This document shows, in pieces, positions 53,629 to 63,062 of a stretch of 64,000 nucleotides of DNA. Position numbers and translations under genes: made by a program. Position 1 is the first letter of the stretch, and the number at the start of each line of letters is the position of its first letter. The notes under the pieces were generated by a model, which was not told the origin of the DNA, searched no databases, and saw nothing but the letters and a program-made list of their open reading frames with translations. This DNA is from DATFVA01 sp963764235 (lineage in GTDB: Bacteria; Bacteroidota; Ignavibacteria; Ignavibacteriales; Ignavibacteriaceae). The stretch covers positions 124,001 through 188,000 of the forward strand of contig CAVXRO010000009.1 of assembly GCA_963764235.1 (NCBI GenBank), given 5' to 3'.

Positions 53629-54197
53629 TTACAAGTTTATGGCATCAAAATACTTATCTATCCCAATAATGAATTTGATAAGCAAATCTTCAACACCATC
53701 GGCCAAGTTTCTTTGAAATACTGCATTTCCTCCGCCCTCACCCTTTAGAACAGGAACTCCCATTTCATAAGCAAATACCTTCCGTTCCAAGGAATCTCGT
53801 TTAACCTCTACTACAACAGTCATGGCCATTGTATAATTTCCACTACTAACAATTCCACCTTCATGAGATGAGATTCAAGGTTTATTATTTGAACTTTAAC
53901 TTTGTTCTTAGATCTATCATTCATGGTACTAAACTTACTTTGAAGTAACTCAGTTATTTTACTTTTAAATGGATTATTCAGGGGGAAAGCTACGAAATCC
54001 ACATGGGACCTAAATTTACCTCAACCATGTCCCCATCGGGATGGCCAATAAAACTGAATGATACATCTCTGCTTTTTCCAGTATTTATATTCTGTTGCAT
54101 ATCAGCTGGGATAGTATTAGAAATATAGAGAACAGATGTCACATGAAATGAAAAAGTAGATAACGACTACAAACAACAAATATTTAGCAGTTTTAAT
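53629..54197 (-). pseudogene. decayed lipoprotein gene, about three frameshifts
   Basis: Repaired, a protein of about 190 residues with a lipoprotein-like signal (YLLFVVVIYFFISC), then DMQQNINTGKSRDVSFSFIG, VDFVAFPLNNPFKSKITELL and the C-terminal GVPVLKGEGGGNAVFQRNLA. GGAGG lies at 54201-54206, but the expected ATG at 54197 is ATT. Frame breaks are inferred near 54137, 54014 and 53860. Function not recognised. Together with the next gene it is an eroded cargo operon. Confidence 0.5.
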
Positions 54198-54206
54198 GAT
54201 ACCTCC

Positions 54207-54549
54207 ATAATTAAATGATAATTATTTATGCATCTGAAAGCATATTGCTTACAAGCATAAAGAGTCTAATAATTTTTTTCAAATTGAATTATTTGACGAT
54301 CACCCCAATGTCATCGTAAGTCTTAGATATTAATCCGTTATCCCCTAATAAGAACTAATATAATTTAATAGTATTAAACTTATAGGACAAGAAAAATTTT
54401 CCTTAACTACAGGATTTTGGGTTTTGATTTCAGTTTATTGCTCCAATTTGACAAGGATATAGACTCTGTTTTTTAAGCGGAAAGTTATTATTTTGAATCA
54501 ATAAAGCTCATTTCTTTTGGATGTATTCTTAATTTAAAACAAAACTAAA
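54207..54549. other. gene-free interval inside the element
   Basis: AT-rich, divergent region between the decayed lipoprotein gene and the small protein at 54550. I see no gene or clear signal. Confidence 0.4.
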
Positions 54550-54738
54550 ATGAATGTCGAAAAAATTTTTAATGCTTTGCAGAATGATGAAATGAATTCT
54601 GCCTTAGGAATAATATGCGGTGAGTTAGAAAAACAGGGGTACACTGTTAATCTTGAAGGAATAGATGTGAATGCAGAAGGATTCTATCAGGGTACATTTA
54701 GTTATTTAGAGGATGTTGCCGGGGAGAATATAAATTAA
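54550..54738 (+). CDS. small unknown protein (62 residues)
   Basis: An acidic 62-residue protein (FNALQNDEMNSALGIICGELEKQGYTVNLEGIDV) with no signal or membrane segment; it looks like one compact alpha/beta domain (core GELEKQGYTVNLEG). No clear ribosome site is present. It lies 100 bp upstream of vsr on the same strand. An inhibitor or accessory role is possible but unsupported. Confidence 0.45.
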   Translation: MNVEKIFNALQNDEMNSALGIICGELEKQGYTVNLEGIDVNAEGFYQGTFSYLEDVAGENIN

Positions 54739-54835
54739 GATTATTTAAGAATATGGTGCCCGTACAAAAATTTATTCTGCTGTTCAGCGAGTATAATGAT
54801 TTTGTAATTAAAAAATTTATTGATGGCTGAGAATA

Positions 54836-55243
54836 TTGGATACAATCAGTAAGGAAAAACGCAGTCTGAATATGGTTGCTATGACATCAAAGAATACTTC
54901 ACCAGAAAAAAAAGTTAGAAAAATACTGTTTAGTTTAGGATTCAGATATAGATTACACAGTAAAAAGTTACCTGGGAAACCAGATATAGTATTAAAAACA
55001 TATAATACGGTTATATTTATAAATGGATGTTTCTGGCATCAGCATAAAAATTGTAAAAGAGCAACTATTCCCAAAACAAATAAGGCTTATTGGATTCCAA
55101 AGCTTAAAAGAAATATTGAGAGGGATAAAATCAATAGAGACAAATTAAAAAAAGGAGGTTGGAAAGTAGCAATCATTTGGGAATGTCAGGTGAAGGATAC
55201 TGAAAAATTGTATAGAATCATAAATAATCTTTTCAAGAGTTAA
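54836..55243 (+). CDS. vsr: very short patch repair endonuclease
   Basis: A 135-residue Vsr protein that nicks DNA at T:G mismatches left by deamination of 5-methylcytosine. Family motifs are complete: EKRSLNMVAMTSKNTSPEKKVRKIL, GFRYRLHSKKLPGKPDIVL with the catalytic Asp, VIFINGCFWHQHKNC and the end GWKVAIIWECQVK. The start is probably the TTG at 54836, giving the usual N-terminal length. It is convergent with the cytosine methyltransferase, and the two stops overlap by 11 bp. Its presence implies a C5 methyltransferase prone to mutation, as found next door. Confidence 0.92.
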   Translation: MDTISKEKRSLNMVAMTSKNTSPEKKVRKILFSLGFRYRLHSKKLPGKPDIVLKTYNTVIFINGCFWHQHKNCKRATIPKTNKAYWIPKLKRNIERDKINRDKLKKGGWKVAIIWECQVKDTEKLYRIINNLFKS

Positions 55244-56342
55244 ATAATTCATTCATCTGTAAATGGTCGAGATTACCTGATGGTAAATGTTCATATGAGA
55301 TCCCGGCATATGTTTTCAGAATCGATTCAAATATGATTTGAGATAAAACTGGGGGAACAGCCATACCTATCTGCTTTCTTACACTTTCTTTTGAACCATA
55401 AAAAATAAAATTATCAGGGAAAGTTTGAATACGGGCTCTCTCCCTATTCGTGAGTGCTCTATTTTCTTTTCCAATGGTGTACATAGAGTGCCTCCGCCTC
55501 CACTCCCGGTAATTGTATATGCTGGTTTATTCGGATGCAATTTTTTATAGATATGGCTTAAGCGAGTCTTTGAAACATTAAGCCTGAAAGATTCTGGTAA
55601 TTTAGCATTCCAAGCGTTTTGACCAGGCTTAATATGTTCTAACCTTTTAACAACTCTTGGAGATTGTTTTGTAAGTTCATTATTCGAGGCTGTATCCGGG
55701 ATAGGCGGATTCCCGAGAGAAGCTTCCTCAACTGATATATATTTTTCGATATGCGTTGGCTTAGGTACATTGAATTTTATCCCTAAATCAGAAGCGCACA
55801 CCCACTATTATTACTCTATGTCTTGTTTGTGGAACGCCATACTGTTCTGCTTTATAAAGGTGAATCGTTAAATTATATCCAATACCAGCTGTAGAAAGAT
55901 CCTTTAGAATCATTTTAAATGTTTTTCCAGCATCAGCAGATTTTATTCCGCTAACATTTTCAGCCACAAAAAAGAGAGGGTCAAATCTGTTAATAACCCT
56001 AACGCCATATGAATAGAGCGGACCAAATTTGCCGTTTATTCCATTCTGTTCTCCGACGACGCTGAAGTCATTACATGGAAATCCATATGCAAAAATATCT
56101 ATGGGAGCAAGCGAATCTATATTTAGATTCCTAATGTCGGTGCAGAGCACTGAATCAAGATTTTTAGGACATATATTTAGAGAATACGTTTTACAACTAT
56201 CAGTATCATAATCTGTAGCCCATTTATGTTCGATAGTGTATTTTTTTGAATTATTGACTAAAATAGCTTTAATTGCACCCAAAGAAAGACCCCCTGGACC
56301 GCAATATAATTCTCCATAATTTAATTTAATGTTTTTTTTCAT
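55233..56342 (-). pseudogene. DNA (cytosine-5-)-methyltransferase, two frameshifts
   Basis: Repaired length 369 residues, normal for a C5 methyltransferase. Motif I is LYCGPGGLSLGAI, motif IV GFPCNDFSVVGEQ with the catalytic Cys (PCN rather than PCQ), motif VI AENVSGI, motif VIII QTRHRVIIVGV, motif IX RALTNRERARIQTFPD and motif X QIGMAVPPVL. Single-base breaks lie near 55793 and 55486. The ATG overlaps the restriction gene stop (ATGA), so the two are coupled. The target sequence is unknown. If truly broken, the coupled nuclease would be dangerous to the host, which argues for sequence error or a silent cassette. Confidence 0.88.
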
Positions 56343-57139
56343 AACCTTTCAACAAAATTATCCCAATCATCGTCTGAATTATATAAGGCACCAATTTTTT
56401 TTACATACCTATTGCTATCAAACTTTTGTCCTGGAATTTCATTGGTTAATTCTAAACTTGTTCTGTCAATATATCCTGTAATATATGACTTAACCACTCC
56501 CAAATCAGGAATTTGAAGATTAAATGAACTAATTATTTCATGATCTTTCAATGCTCTAATTAAGTGATCTTCCGGATAGTCTAACCTTACAAACACATAA
56601 AAATCTGATCTTCTATCTTCTAATTCATATTCGGATTCTCCAATAATAATAAAGCAACCATTCATTTTCCCGGATTTAATAGAAACTCTTATCCTTGGCG
56701 GATTAGAAACAGTGTTCCTTCTACGAACTGAAGTTATGTCTTGGCCAACAATATAATCATGAACTGAAAAGTCTAAATCAAGGTGAATATTATATTTTTG
56801 ATGAATAAACTTTTGAAAAGCAATTTCTGCTAACATACCCTGAGTCCAATCAGAAATAGCTTTTACGATTCCACGCTGACGTGAAGTACCAAAATCACTT
56901 GTTGTATGCCCGCTATAATTGATTCGAAAAGCGAATTCCAAGGCTTTTTTGTAATCATCAAAATTCAATTCTATATAACGATCATTTTTTAACTCAAGCC
57001 AAGCATCTAAATCAGATTGTTCTAAATAATAGCGTCTATTTATTCGATGATAAGGAATTTCTTCCGAATTTTTCATGAATTTTTGGAGCAACTCCTTTTT
57101 TATCCCGAGATATTCTGCCGCTTCCCTCAAAGGTAACAA
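56339..57139 (-). CDS. restriction endonuclease-like protein with N-terminal HTH
   Basis: A 266-residue protein starting at a TTG (57139) with GGAGG 8 bases upstream. Residues 1-55 are an excisionase-type HTH (LREAAEYLGIKKELLQKFM; RINRRYYLEQSDLDAWLE). The rest looks like a PD-(D/E)XK nuclease: QDITSVRR, RIRVSIKSGKMNGCFIIIG, then RRSDFYVFVRLD. It directly precedes and is coupled with the C5 methyltransferase, so it is probably the restriction half of a type II system. The HTH fusion is unusual. Nuclease assignment is from context and motif, not family recognition. Confidence 0.65.
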   Translation of the reverse strand: MLPLREAAEYLGIKKELLQKFMKNSEEIPYHRINRRYYLEQSDLDAWLELKNDRYIELNFDDYKKALEFAFRINYSGHTTSDFGTSRQRGIVKAISDWTQGMLAEIAFQKFIHQKYNIHLDLDFSVHDYIVGQDITSVRRRNTVSNPPRIRVSIKSGKMNGCFIIIGESEYELEDRRSDFYVFVRLDYPEDHLIRALKDHEIISSFNLQIPDLGVVKSYITGYIDRTSLELTNEIPGQKFDSNRYVKKIGALYNSDDDWDNFVERL

Positions 57140-57252
57140 GATACCTCCATCTAATATATAAAAATGAATGAAAAGAAAATTGAAATTAAAGTTAAAGTTA
57201 AAAATAAATGTATTTAGACGAAAGAATAATCTGAACCGGTTTTAATTAAAAG

Positions 57253-58014
57253 CTATTTTAACAATCCTAATTGTTTTAATAAATTCAACTTTAGTTTCTG
57301 TGTTGGCTTAAATGATGCATACCACGCATAATTGTTGTAGAATCTATGGCGCATTGTAATATCATCAAAATCAAAACAAAAATAAAAATTGTAAATATTA
57401 TAAGGATATTCTCGGGGATAAGCAGACCAGCCACGAATCCATTCTTTTGATTTTATCCAATTTCGGATTTCTTCATACTTAAGCACAAGTTGAAGTTTTT
57501 CATCTGAACTTGAAACCAAATTAAAGTCAATATAATCCAGACTGTCATGCATCGGTTTTGTCCCAATCAATTCCCGATTCGTAATATTTAACCCCATCAT
57601 ATATTATAGCAGCAGTTAAATTTTTTATCCAATTTTTAATATTCATTTGAGATTTTATAAATCCTAGATCTGTCACGGCCTTTAATTTTTCAGGCATATC
57701 ATCCAAGAAAGGCTTACTAAAAACTTGGTTTTCCTTATAGCTATATTAACATCCCGACCTAATTGTAATCTATGTTTAGTACTCTTTTCTGAATAATTTT
57801 TAATTGAAGTAAGAAGTACAGCAATAATTGCTTGATCTTGCCCCCCTTTTGCACAATTATGTTCAGAACACGCTGGAACAGTAATACTATCAGCGTTTAA
57901 AACCTTTAAACATTTGCTTCGGTGGTGCATGCTCTCGTGTTGTGGCTTTTTTTTTCCACAAAAATAGCAGGCTTTACAATATTTCTTCCTCGTATCTCCC
58001 AAAACTCTACTCAT
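57253..58014 (-). pseudogene. HNH-type nuclease-like protein, two frameshifts
   Basis: Three partial frames join into one protein of about 253 residues. The N-terminus has a zinc-bound HNH-like motif: CKACYFCGKKKPQHESMHHRSKCL and VPACSEHNCAKGG. The middle reads FLDDMPEKLKAVTDLGFIKS and the C-terminus EWIRGWSAYPREYPYNIYNF. A missing G near 57733 and an extra base near 57547 explain the splits. It is 23 bp downstream of the Mrr-like gene and 113 bp before the restriction gene. It could be a second nuclease of the defence cassette. Confidence 0.6.
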
Positions 58015-58037
58015 TATAAATCAAGGTAGCTATTGGA

Positions 58038-58721
58038 TCACTCTGAGCTGTAAGAAAAAGAAATATATTTTTCTAAAACTGCAAAAATAATAGCTGAGGC
58101 TCTTTTAGGGTACAGGTGGTTAATCTCTTCCCTTTTCATTTTACCTTTTTCGATGATATAATAATAACACTGTTCAAAAATATCATAACCTATTTTGCTT
58201 GGATTACCCTTCGAACTCACCCTTATAATATAATCACTCGTAACATCAGAAATGAAATTCGTTTTCCCGGTAATAGTATCTAATTTTTGTCCCTTCAGAG
58301 GAAGGATATATTGATTCCAAATGTCACCAAAATCTTTTTGAGAAGTATTCTGGTGATTATGATTAACTAAATTTGATTTGGGTTCAAGCTTTTTTTGTAT
58401 GTTTTGTTCAATTTTCCAATTTTCAATTACATCAATATTCATTTTAGACGCTGTTTTTTTTGCTTCACTGGATACTTTTCCGCTTGTTATAATCACTGCT
58501 CTGTTACATTCATAATATTTGGTACCAGCATATAAATACATTACATCTTGGTAATTAACTTCCCTCTTATCGTACATTTTAACCTGAATAGCTATTTTTT
58601 CATCACCTTTAGTTGCAATGATATCTACGCCATAATCAGAAGATTTTGGAGTCATATTAATATTATAATCCAGATTTTGATAATGAATAGCGATTTGTTT
58701 TTCAAATTCTTCAGGTGCCAT
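58038..58721 (-). CDS. Mrr-like restriction endonuclease
   Basis: A 227-residue protein. The first 110 residues are an Mrr-type PD-(D/E)XK nuclease: PEEFEKQIAIHYQNLDYNI, SDYGVDIIATKGDEKIAIQVKMY with the Asp and Q-x-K catalytic set, and NRAVIITSGKVSSEA. A linker and a second unrecognised domain follow (NFISDVTSDYIIRVSSKG; INHLYPKRASAIIFAVLEK), likely for target recognition. Mrr enzymes cut methylated DNA. The gene sits between a membrane protein (78 bp upstream) and the HNH gene. Confidence 0.8.
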   Translation of the reverse strand: MAPEEFEKQIAIHYQNLDYNINMTPKSSDYGVDIIATKGDEKIAIQVKMYDKREVNYQDVMYLYAGTKYYECNRAVIITSGKVSSEAKKTASKMNIDVIENWKIEQNIQKKLEPKSNLVNHNHQNTSQKDFGDIWNQYILPLKGQKLDTITGKTNFISDVTSDYIIRVSSKGNPSKIGYDIFEQCYYYIIEKGKMKREEINHLYPKRASAIIFAVLEKYISFSYSSE

Positions 58722-58799
58722 TTTTATTTTTCTCCTTCCAAGACTAATCTTATGAGAATGATAAAAGTAATAGGTTCTAAGAGTTATTTTAAAGACAAC

Positions 58800-59669
58800 T
58801 TATTCAATGTTTATATTGATTTTACTTTTAACTAAATATTCTTCAAGTTCTTTTGGTATAGAACTTTCCTTAAAAATTTTAATATTATCATTTCCAATAT
58901 GTAAACTGAAGATGAGTTTATTCGCTGTATAATTATCAATTAATTCATCATAGTAACTCAATATCATTAAAAGAAATCCTCCATTACTCTTTGATAAAAG
59001 GTCTTGATAGCTAAATGCAAGATTATTTGTTATAACGATCATTTTTGAGGGGTATATATCAACTGGATTTTCGTTTGAAATTATTGGTTTATAATAATTA
59101 TCATTATTTTTTTCTTTAAAAGCATATATGATTTTGATTTTAAAATTTTTTGCGATTCTTTTGCCTTCATTTGTAAAAACAATTCTCGCTAAAGTAGTTA
59201 TAGAGTCATTTGCTACGAATGTAATATGAGGTGTATAAGTAGTTATTTCTGGTTTTCCTTCTTCAATCTGTTTTTGGGTTAGTTTATTACTTCTTTCTAA
59301 AATTTCATTTTGTTCACTAAAGATTTTTTGACTTTTTTCCCTTTGGATTATAGCTTCTTTAGTTTTGTTTATAATATTGTCCATTCTTTTTTTAAGCACT
59401 TCTGTCGAATCTAAAAAAGCATAGATCCTATCATTCTGTGCTTCAATTACTTTTTCAATTGTATTAATGGATTCAAATAATTTAAGCCCACTCTTTTCAG
59501 TATCATTATATTTTAATACTATTAGAACTACTGACAAGATCAATAGCGTTATATATGAGAATGAAAGCACCCTTTTGATGTTAAATTTTTGATTTGAATC
59601 TGATTTGAAAAGATTCACGAATGAAATAATGAATCCTATAAACAGAAGTAAGATTTCTAAGAATATCAT
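58800..59669 (-). CDS. membrane-anchored coiled-coil protein of unknown function
   Basis: A 289-residue protein with two N-terminal transmembrane helices (IFLEILLLFIGFIISFVNLF near 2-21; YITLLILSVVLIVL near 34-47), a coiled coil of about 75 residues (AIIQREKSQKIFSEQNEILE) and a C-terminal beta-rich domain (ITFVANDSITTLARIVFTNEG). It leads the defence cassette on the minus strand. Membrane proteins upstream of nucleases are seen in some abortive systems, but no family is recognised here. Confidence 0.6.
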   Translation of the reverse strand: MIFLEILLLFIGFIISFVNLFKSDSNQKFNIKRVLSFSYITLLILSVVLIVLKYNDTEKSGLKLFESINTIEKVIEAQNDRIYAFLDSTEVLKKRMDNIINKTKEAIIQREKSQKIFSEQNEILERSNKLTQKQIEEGKPEITTYTPHITFVANDSITTLARIVFTNEGKRIAKNFKIKIIYAFKEKNNDNYYKPIISNENPVDIYPSKMIVITNNLAFSYQDLLSKSNGGFLLMILSYYDELIDNYTANKLIFSLHIGNDNIKIFKESSIPKELEEYLVKSKININIE

Positions 59670-60397
59670 CTGTTCTAAAAATTTAATTTTATGATTCGAA
59701 CACTCTCCCTATGTTAATCGAAAGACTTTGATAGGTAAACCCGTATCCCCAGAATAAGAATAAAAGAAAAGTAAAGTTATTTTATCTCTTTAGCAAGAAT
59801 AGGATTAAAAAAGCAAAATATTTTTCATTCAAATGATAGATTTTAAGTCATTTTTATATAAAATAATGTCTCTGTACTATGCCGATCAGAGTAAAAATGA
59901 TGTCTTTTTGAAGTCTACCCTAAGGGGTGAATAAACCAAAAACAGGCCAAATACCTGTTATTATATGTTTATTACTACCCTTCCTATGATAAACACTTTT
60001 GAGATTAATCGAAAATCATAAAAAAGTTCAATTCCAGACTAAATTCTAAATAAAAATAGCATAAACATTAGCTTAAAAAAATTAGAAACCTATATACAAT
60101 GGGGGCAGAGGTGTTCTACACACCCCATCAATAGAAAAAAAGGAAGTAATCCAGGCTCAAATAGTCATTGCAAAAATTTATTAAGCAAAGATACACAAGA
60201 GCCAACTCGGGATATGCATAAAATTTTTATTAAAATTAAATCCAAACTTATTATTCAATCGTGTGAGATGTATAGAGGTGTTTGTTTAGTAGAAGTTCAA
60301 AAATATCATGGTTTTCTTAGTTTTTGTTACTTATTTGTTACCTTAAGAATCAATTGTATTGGTAACTCTTTTAGAAACAATATACTAGCCAATATTT
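59670..60397. other. right end of the element, no gene
   Basis: 728 bp without a convincing gene. It holds a small hairpin AACAGG-N7-CCTGTT near 59941 and the right att repeat. The only longer frame (60214-60429) crosses the att repeat and overlaps the DUF5916 gene end, so it is not called. Confidence 0.5.
60321..60341. repeat. right attachment-site repeat (attR)
   Basis: Identical over 21 bp to 49835-49855 and in the same orientation. It lies 57 bp outside the 3' end of the DUF5916 gene. Confidence 0.8.
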
Positions 60398-63037
60398 TTA
60401 CATATTTAGCCAGTAGGTCATTTTTATGAGGAAGATATTATCGGGACGAAGATCAGTTAAATTTGTTATTGTCTTACTGAACTGAAACTCAGGATCGGAG
60501 TAGCTTTCACTTCTTGTCTGTGTCCATACGAAATACACAACAGAACCCGGCAGATACTCCCATCTAAGTACAGCATTGCCTCTTAAGGAAACAAACTTGA
60601 AATCGTTTTCTCCAAGATCCACGGTCTGCGCGGGTCCGTTTCCATCAGGATCAGCCATATGAGTTTCCGGGTTATATGTGGAACCATCCTCACCATATAC
60701 ATTAAATGTGTAGGTCCCCGGCTCTTTCAGTTCTTTGTACCTGGCATATTTTCCTGTGGAAATTAAAGGCTGAGCATAGAACTGCAGACTCAGGTTTGGT
60801 GTAAATGTCCAGTTGATTCTTATTCCGGCCGATAGAGTATTCTGATCAAGTTCTCCGAAAACATATCTCTTCCCGTATGTTTCTGAAGCCAGGGGATCGG
60901 TAAATGTATCAATGTATTGTGAATTATCGAGGTTCCTGCTGTAAGAGGGACTAATACTTATCAGCACATTGGCTACAGGCCTGTAATCAACTCCCACGCT
61001 CACTCCCCAGTTCTTGGAGTTGCCTTCCTTTATATATGAATTATACCCTGCGTTGAAGATGAAGTTCTTCCTGGTATCTGTATTTGCAAAAATGTCAAAC
61101 TGATACCCGGGAAGGTTTATCATTATGGGTCCCCCGCGAGTGCCGCGATCGTTTATTGTCCTTGGATTATAAGCACCGTCCAAACTTATATCGAAATAAT
61201 TCAGCGTAGTCATATTGGTAAGCGTGAACACTCCCTGCCAGTTGATTTGACCGTCAAAGTTATAGCTTCTGAATACAGCACCACCAAGTTGAAAACTGCG
61301 AAACCAGCTTGTGGGCTCATGCCAGTTGTACCCGGTGACAAAATGATAATTTATCAGGTTCGTTCTCCATAAAAATCCCAGGTCGTTTACATCGAAGCCG
61401 GGAGAAAGTACACCAAGCGCGGTATTAAGAAATACATTTCCATTCTGCTTGTTGAGGACCAGGCGTCCGCCGTAACCGGAAAGTGATGAAGCTGTGCTGT
61501 CGAGCTTTAGGAATTTTGAATCAGGTCTCTGAAAATAATGCTGGGAGCTCTGCTGCAGATCAAGAATACGCTGCTGTGTGCCGCCCACGTAGCTCATACC
61601 TCCCCAGCCGGTTAGCACCCACTCCTTATTACCATCAAGAAATGTCCATCCATCAATCCCCCCGGTATACGCCTCACCGTTAATCTCATCCTTAAGTCTG
61701 TCATCTTTGAAGAACCGTTTTGTAATTGTTGAGATAAAACCCAGTCCCTGTGCACCTTCATTTATTTCCTTCTGCGCGCGGAATACGCCATAATAAGTTA
61801 AGGGTTCTATTTCTGCAGATGACCTTAGACCTCCGGTCGACAAATCGGTGTATTCTCTCTGTGTAACCGCCTGTATTACTCCCATATTTATATCATCGTC
61901 GACTTTACCGGTAAGCTTGGCAGCACCGAGTATATGGGTTCCCTCAGGCACGCTGGTAAAATCGGCATCCGGAACGCTTCCCTGCGGGGTTCGTCCGATC
62001 CTCCTGCTGTAGAAGAAATCAGGACTCCCCCAGTTGAAGCCCCAGTTGCTGTTTGCTCCGCTGTAGCCGAAGTTGAAAATATTCAATCCTTCAATAAAGA
62101 ACGGCCGTTTCTCGTCGAAGAATGTTTCAACGTCGCTCAGGTTAATCACCGCAGGATCTATTTCAACCTGGCCGAAATCAGGATTTATTGTTGCATTCAG
62201 GGTCAGGTTGGATCCGATACCATATTTCAGGTCGGCACCCAGACCTGCAGAATACTGCGATCCGTCATTAAAAGGATCGTTGGGAGAATGAGCTGTATAG
62301 GAAGCCTTACTGGTAACATACGGCAGTATCTCAAGGTTGTTGACCGGTTTTATATCTTTTATTCCGCTAAGATTTGCAAACCTTGAAACGAAACCACTTT
62401 CATTCTTGGCGATATATACAAGGTAGTCTCTCTCATGTCTTCTGGCTATGTCGCGTTTGAAATCTATTCCCCATGTCTGAATATCGTTCGAAGCAAACTT
62501 AAGCTGGGAAAAAGGGATCTTCATTTCGGCGGTCCACCCCTCCTTATCAATGTGAACCTTGCCTTCCCATACACCGTCCCAGGTATAGTCATCCCATTCA
62601 TCATTATAGAGAACTCCGTCTTTCAGAGTTCCCGCGGCAGTAATGCCGAAATAATTTCCTGATCTCTTATCATGATAGGGATCAAGGTAGACAGTGAACT
62701 GGTCGGAATTGGCGTCTTCATCCCTTCTTACAAGATTCGCATAAATTGAATCCGGCGATGAATCATACATCCTTGCACCGATATAAATGGCTTCATTATC
62801 ATAGGCTATATAGACTTTTGTTTTTTCACTCGGGGACTTGCCTTCATTGGGGTCGAGCTGAGTAAAGCCGGTAACAAAGTCAGTGCTTTTCCATATCGGT
62901 TCATCAAAAAGTCCATCGATTTTTACGGCTGCATTGATCTTTACGGCTGTAATTTTATCTTCAGGTTTATTTTCACCGTAATTTAATCGGGTCATCAGAA
63001 CAAATACGAATCCAAACATCAATATCATTCGTTTCAT
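60398..63037 (-). CDS. DUF5916 protein with CBM9/DOMON-like N-terminal domain
   Basis: An 879-residue outer-membrane-type protein. A signal peptide (ILMFGFVFVLMTRLNYGE) is followed by a CBM9-like domain near residues 30-220 (VKIDGLFDEPIWKSTDFVTGF; EAIYIGARMYDSSPDSI; WTAEMKIPFSQLKF) and then the long beta-strand-rich DUF5916 barrel, ending in RSESYSDPEFQFSKTITNLT and an aromatic last strand (KMTYWLNM). Members occur across Bacteroidetes and relatives; function is unclear but a surface carbohydrate link is suspected. It lies 25 bp downstream of the DUF4097-like gene. Confidence 0.88.
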   Translation of the reverse strand: MKRMILMFGFVFVLMTRLNYGENKPEDKITAVKINAAVKIDGLFDEPIWKSTDFVTGFTQLDPNEGKSPSEKTKVYIAYDNEAIYIGARMYDSSPDSIYANLVRRDEDANSDQFTVYLDPYHDKRSGNYFGITAAGTLKDGVLYNDEWDDYTWDGVWEGKVHIDKEGWTAEMKIPFSQLKFASNDIQTWGIDFKRDIARRHERDYLVYIAKNESGFVSRFANLSGIKDIKPVNNLEILPYVTSKASYTAHSPNDPFNDGSQYSAGLGADLKYGIGSNLTLNATINPDFGQVEIDPAVINLSDVETFFDEKRPFFIEGLNIFNFGYSGANSNWGFNWGSPDFFYSRRIGRTPQGSVPDADFTSVPEGTHILGAAKLTGKVDDDINMGVIQAVTQREYTDLSTGGLRSSAEIEPLTYYGVFRAQKEINEGAQGLGFISTITKRFFKDDRLKDEINGEAYTGGIDGWTFLDGNKEWVLTGWGGMSYVGGTQQRILDLQQSSQHYFQRPDSKFLKLDSTASSLSGYGGRLVLNKQNGNVFLNTALGVLSPGFDVNDLGFLWRTNLINYHFVTGYNWHEPTSWFRSFQLGGAVFRSYNFDGQINWQGVFTLTNMTTLNYFDISLDGAYNPRTINDRGTRGGPIMINLPGYQFDIFANTDTRKNFIFNAGYNSYIKEGNSKNWGVSVGVDYRPVANVLISISPSYSRNLDNSQYIDTFTDPLASETYGKRYVFGELDQNTLSAGIRINWTFTPNLSLQFYAQPLISTGKYARYKELKEPGTYTFNVYGEDGSTYNPETHMADPDGNGPAQTVDLGENDFKFVSLRGNAVLRWEYLPGSVVYFVWTQTRSESYSDPEFQFSKTITNLTDLRPDNIFLIKMTYWLNM

Positions 63038-63062
63038 AGTACTCAGCCCTTTTATTCAAGAT

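Larger units (their letters stand above)
49835..60341. mobile_element. integrated genetic element (about 10.5 kb), defence-carrying
   Basis: Bounded by a perfect 21-bp direct repeat at 49835-49855 and 60321-60341. Inside, in order: tyrosine integrase, unknown protein, excisionase-like HTH, replication-initiator-like protein, two decayed genes, small protein, Vsr, cytosine methyltransferase, restriction enzyme, HNH protein, Mrr-like nuclease and membrane protein. Its base composition is visibly more AT-rich than the flanking chromosome. Integration is between a DUF1801 gene and the 3' side of a DUF5916 gene. The broken integrase suggests it can no longer move by itself. Confidence 0.8.

Noticed and set aside
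60214..60429. Plus-strand frame of 71 codons at the right end of the element
   Set aside because: It crosses the att repeat and overlaps the DUF5916 gene; no ribosome site or recognisable domain.
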